A stretch of 64,000 nt of DNA from Bacteroidales bacterium (GTDB taxonomy: Bacteria > Bacteroidota > Bacteroidia > Bacteroidales > UBA932), in the NCBI GenBank assembly GCA_017630215.1, contig JAGBVR010000002.1:1-64000 (forward strand), given 5' to 3'. Shown here piece after piece: positions 61,255 through 64,000 of the stretch; position 1 is the stretch's first letter, and the number at the start of each line of letters is the position of its first letter. Position numbers and translations under genes: made by a program. Under the pieces are notes generated by a model. It ran no database searches, had not been told where the DNA came from, and saw only the letters and a list, made by a program, of their open reading frames with translations.

Positions 61255-63606
61255 ATGTTACGAAATCATTGGTTAATAACGGCAATGGCGAGTCTGTACT
61301 TGATGACATGCCTGGCCGGATGCAGGGAAACGGAATGTCCGGAGGGAGAAATGGCAGAGGCATTGATCAGAAGCGGCTATATTCACGAGCCCTTGTCTCT
61401 ATCAGAGGAATATTCATACAATAATCTGATTGTCCGGGAGAAAACAGTGTCATCATCGGCCGGGATTCCCGGAACCTGGACATTGGAACTGCCGAACGAT
61501 ACCGGCATCCGTCCCACAGGCAGCCCAGATGATCCCGACTATGCTACCTATGGAAGTTTTGCCATTGAGATTCCTATAGCTGAAGATGTAAAAAGTGAGG
61601 AATGGAATCGCATTGCCTTTATGGCATATCCCGACTGCGAAGGAATGGGAGTCACAAACATCTACCTTGAACTTCCCGGAATATCACATCTGATCAATCT
61701 CAAGAACCGCCAATGGAATTTCTGCGCTCTTGAAGTTTCCCCTGAAATACTTTGCAAGACAGACAAGATCAGGATTTCTTCCACAGCCAGAGGAAAGGAT
61801 CTCACTTATGGGGACAAGGCCATCTACAGGATTGACAGTCTCAGATTTGAAAAAGTCACTCATCCTTATAAAGAATCAGGATGGACTCCGGACACAGGTA
61901 TAATATCATATTCTACAAGCGGTTACCTCAACGGCTATGAGAAGACCGCCATAACCGCAGCTGAAGGAAACGAATCGAAGTTCAGACTGGTCAGGAGAGA
62001 CGGCTCTACCGCATACAAGGGAAAAAGCCATGAAATCGAGACCAGCATCGGAAAGCACCGCATTCTCGATTTCACTGATTTTGAACAGGCTGGAGAATAT
62101 GCCATTGAATATGGCGGCATAAAGACCCCTTACTTCAGAATCGGAGAGCAGATATGGGAAAATTCCCAGTGGAAGGTTCTGAATTTCATATTCTGTCAGA
62201 GATGCGGCTACAATGTGCCCGGAATCCACTCTACCTGTCACACCGACCTGTATTCCGAGTATAACGGAAGAAGGATTCCATACAGCGGAGGCTGGCATGA
62301 TGCCGGCGACCTCTCTCAGCAGACTCTGCAGACGGCCGACGTGACATTTGCATTGCTGGAATCATATGAAAAAGCTAAGGTCAGCGATCCGATTCTTGCT
62401 TCCAGACTGAAGGAGGAGGCAAGATGGGGACTGGAGTTCGTAATGAGGAACAGATACTCCGACGGATATAGGGCCAGCAGCATGGGACTTCTGCACTGGC
62501 TTGACGGAGTCGTAGGATCAAAGGATGACATCAAGACAGTACGCATCCAGAACCTGCCTTTCGACAATTTCCTTTATTCCGGATATGAGGCTTATGCAGC
62601 ACTTACTCTCAAGGATGAGGACAGGAAGACCTATGACCGCCTTGTCACCATAGCGGAAGAAGACTATAGTTTCGCAATGGAAAAATATCTCAAGGACGGA
62701 TATGCAGGATTCAGACAGCCCTACGAGCACCAGTACAACACATCGCAGTCCCAGTTCATGGCTACGGCATCCTGGGCTTCCAGCCAGCTGTATCTTCTGA
62801 CCGGAAATCAATATTATGCAGATAAGGCCGTAGAATTCATAGAGTATGTATTGGAATGCCAGCAGACTGATCCGGTAGGCGAAGAGGCTATAAACGGTTT
62901 CTTCTGGAGAGATAAGTCAAGAAAGTCCATTGTACATTATATTCATCAGTCGAGAGAGCAGTTCTATATGATGGCTATGGAAAGCCTGATCAAGATCCTG
63001 CCGGAGCACAAGGACAGATCCAGATGGGATGAATCAGTACACCTGTACGCAGGATATATTCTGTCTATTTTCGGCTATACCTCCCCTTATAATATGATTC
63101 CGAGCGGAATATATCATATCAACGAACCTTCCGATACCGAAGCCTTCTATGCACTGCATCTTTTCCCACCTGCAGATGCACTTGAGAGATATGACCGGCA
63201 GATCCGCAATGGCGTGAGAATCACCGACGAATTCTATATCAAGCGCTTCCCTATCTGGTTCAACATATTCAACGGAAACAACGCTATAATCCTGTCCACC
63301 GCAAAAGCGGCAGCTATTTGCGGCAATATACTCAACGACAGATGCCTTAAGGAAATCGCCCTTTACCAGCTATACTGGATAGCCGGACGAAACCCTTTCA
63401 ATCAGTCTATGATATATGGTGAAGGTGCATATTATCCACCTATGGACAGTTTTTCGTCTGGTGAAATCATCGGCGCCATTCCGGTGGGAATAAAGACAGT
63501 CGGGGATGAAGATGTGCCATGCTGGCCTCAGACTACGAATGCCTGCTACAAGGAGGTATGGGTAACCTCAGCCGGAAAATGGCTATCATTGCTGTCTGAA
63601 TTCTAA
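61255..63606 (+). CDS. GH9 lipoprotein glycosidase
   Basis: 783 residues from ATG 61255; an in-frame TTG upstream lies within the ThuA gene's end. Lipoprotein signal ending TCLAGC (Cys at 23). Residues about 45-200 are an N-terminal beta-sandwich, 210-300 a CelD-type Ig domain (YLNGYEKTAITAAEGNESKF, RILDFTDFEQAGEYAIEYGG), and the rest the GH9 (alpha/alpha)6 barrel. The catalytic region SGGWHDAGDLSQQ (Asp349 and Asp352) and WIAGRNPFNQS are present; Glu767 in TTNACYKEVW is the likely acid. GH9 members are endoglucanases, cellobiosidases or exo-beta-glucosaminidases; nagB in the same operon favours amino-sugar oligomers, but this is inference. Confidence 0.9.
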   Translation: MLRNHWLITAMASLYLMTCLAGCRETECPEGEMAEALIRSGYIHEPLSLSEEYSYNNLIVREKTVSSSAGIPGTWTLELPNDTGIRPTGSPDDPDYATYGSFAIEIPIAEDVKSEEWNRIAFMAYPDCEGMGVTNIYLELPGISHLINLKNRQWNFCALEVSPEILCKTDKIRISSTARGKDLTYGDKAIYRIDSLRFEKVTHPYKESGWTPDTGIISYSTSGYLNGYEKTAITAAEGNESKFRLVRRDGSTAYKGKSHEIETSIGKHRILDFTDFEQAGEYAIEYGGIKTPYFRIGEQIWENSQWKVLNFIFCQRCGYNVPGIHSTCHTDLYSEYNGRRIPYSGGWHDAGDLSQQTLQTADVTFALLESYEKAKVSDPILASRLKEEARWGLEFVMRNRYSDGYRASSMGLLHWLDGVVGSKDDIKTVRIQNLPFDNFLYSGYEAYAALTLKDEDRKTYDRLVTIAEEDYSFAMEKYLKDGYAGFRQPYEHQYNTSQSQFMATASWASSQLYLLTGNQYYADKAVEFIEYVLECQQTDPVGEEAINGFFWRDKSRKSIVHYIHQSREQFYMMAMESLIKILPEHKDRSRWDESVHLYAGYILSIFGYTSPYNMIPSGIYHINEPSDTEAFYALHLFPPADALERYDRQIRNGVRITDEFYIKRFPIWFNIFNGNNAIILSTAKAAAICGNILNDRCLKEIALYQLYWIAGRNPFNQSMIYGEGAYYPPMDSFSSGEIIGAIPVGIKTVGDEDVPCWPQTTNACYKEVWVTSAGKWLSLLSEF

Positions 63607-63617
63607 AACAGAGTAAC

Positions 63618-64000
63618 CTATTTATATGGAATTACAGAGACGGTGCCCGCAATGGCATCGTCTTCTTGTTCGGTAACATGGATGATACGCTGGTTGGAAC
63701 TGCCACGGAAATGAAGATCGGGATCCCTCAGCTCAGCTTTGAAAGGGCCGTCCACAAGAGTATCAATATATGGAAGTATCTGGCTCAGACGCTCATCAGC
63801 AAGGATTTCCTCGTAAGTGAAGCCGGTATAGCACCATATATTCTTGCCGGTCTCTTCCTTTATACGACGGGCCAGCTCAGTGAAGGCTTCCACTTGATAG
63901 AGAGGATCACCACCGGAAAAAGTGACATTGGCAAATTCATCAGCCTTGACCACCTCCAGCAGTTCATCCACGCTGACCTCCCTACCGCCATTGAAATCCC
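63618..64000 (-). CDS. nrdG: Anaerobic ribonucleotide reductase activase, 5' end cut by window edge
   Basis: About 127 codons of the C-terminal part are visible; the frame stays open to base 64000, reading DFNGGREVSVDELLEVV. Radical-SAM features: NVTFSGGDPLYQVEAFTELA (the GGDP SAM loop) and NIWCYTGFTYEEIL. The Cys cluster CxxxCxxC lies beyond the window. NrdG makes the glycyl radical on NrdD. It is convergent with the GH9 gene (11 bases apart) and separated from nrdD by about 4 kb. Confidence 0.93.
   Translation of the reverse strand, partial: DFNGGREVSVDELLEVVKADEFANVTFSGGDPLYQVEAFTELARRIKEETGKNIWCYTGFTYEEILADERLSQILPYIDTLVDGPFKAELRDPDLHFRGSSNQRIIHVTEQEDDAIAGTVSVIPYK

Overview
The window reads as chromosome from an anaerobic member of the Bacteroidota, most likely order Bacteroidales and probably gut- or rumen-associated. 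The evidence is a SusC/SusD pair, BACON-domain and SusE/F-like lipoproteins, DUF2723 and DUF5686 proteins, a HolB-RicT-TrmB gene string, an oxygen-sensitive class III ribonucleotide reductase (NrdD, with NrdG at the right edge), and the Bacteroidota promoter signature TAnnTTTG (mostly TATCTTTG or TATATTTG) in front of about twenty genes. I cannot assign a genus. I see no prophage, integrase, transposase, rRNA or CRISPR array. One tRNA (Pro, TGG) is present.

Layout. 1-9080 (minus): a cell-surface cluster with an Oar-like TonB-dependent receptor, a lipoprotein with BACON and three OB-like domains, two lipoproteins of unrecognised repeat type, and a truncated SusE/F-like BACON lipoprotein. 9261-10787: metK behind a leader that looks like a SAM-II riboswitch followed by two terminator hairpins. 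10901-12701: smpB and miaA; miaA carries an in-frame palindromic insertion. 12709-20987 (minus): a tightly packed eight-gene string (trxA, outer-membrane protein, LOG-family protein, polyprenyl synthase, holB, ricT, trmB, DUF5686). 21127-28260: a TolC-MFP-RND efflux operon with a small PG0541-type partner, divergent from an AraC-family regulator. 28244-35239: YbaK-type deacylase, lgt, pgk, an RlmI-like methyltransferase and a DUF2723 membrane protein. 35312-37661 (plus): SUI1, DUF4271-like protein, hemD, rnpA, yidD. 37677-43535: a polytopic membrane protein, lepA, an ECF sigma factor module, a TrmN6-like methyltransferase with a repeat-derived insertion, a LolD-like ATPase and tRNA-Pro.

43735-52108 (minus) is a polysaccharide or oligosaccharide utilisation locus: SusE-like lipoprotein, secreted GH65, SusC, SusD. 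Then follow mdh, nagA with a lipoprotein, a secreted GH105, a small ORF with a phosphopantetheinyl transferase, nrdD, a nagB-ThuA-GH9 operon and the 3' part of nrdG.

How it fits together: SusCD/GH65, GH105, GH9 and ThuA would release and import sugars, while NagA and NagB feed amino sugars to glycolysis (pgk) and mdh serves fermentative carbon flow. The points most worth a second look are the SAM-II/terminator leader of metK, two housekeeping RNA-modification genes that carry in-frame palindromic repeat insertions, the nagB-ThuA-GH9 operon between nrdD and nrdG, and the Oar receptor with an OB-repeat lipoprotein. Start codons were often chosen by locating the TAnnTTTG element: several longer readings would begin inside or upstream of the promoter and were trimmed.
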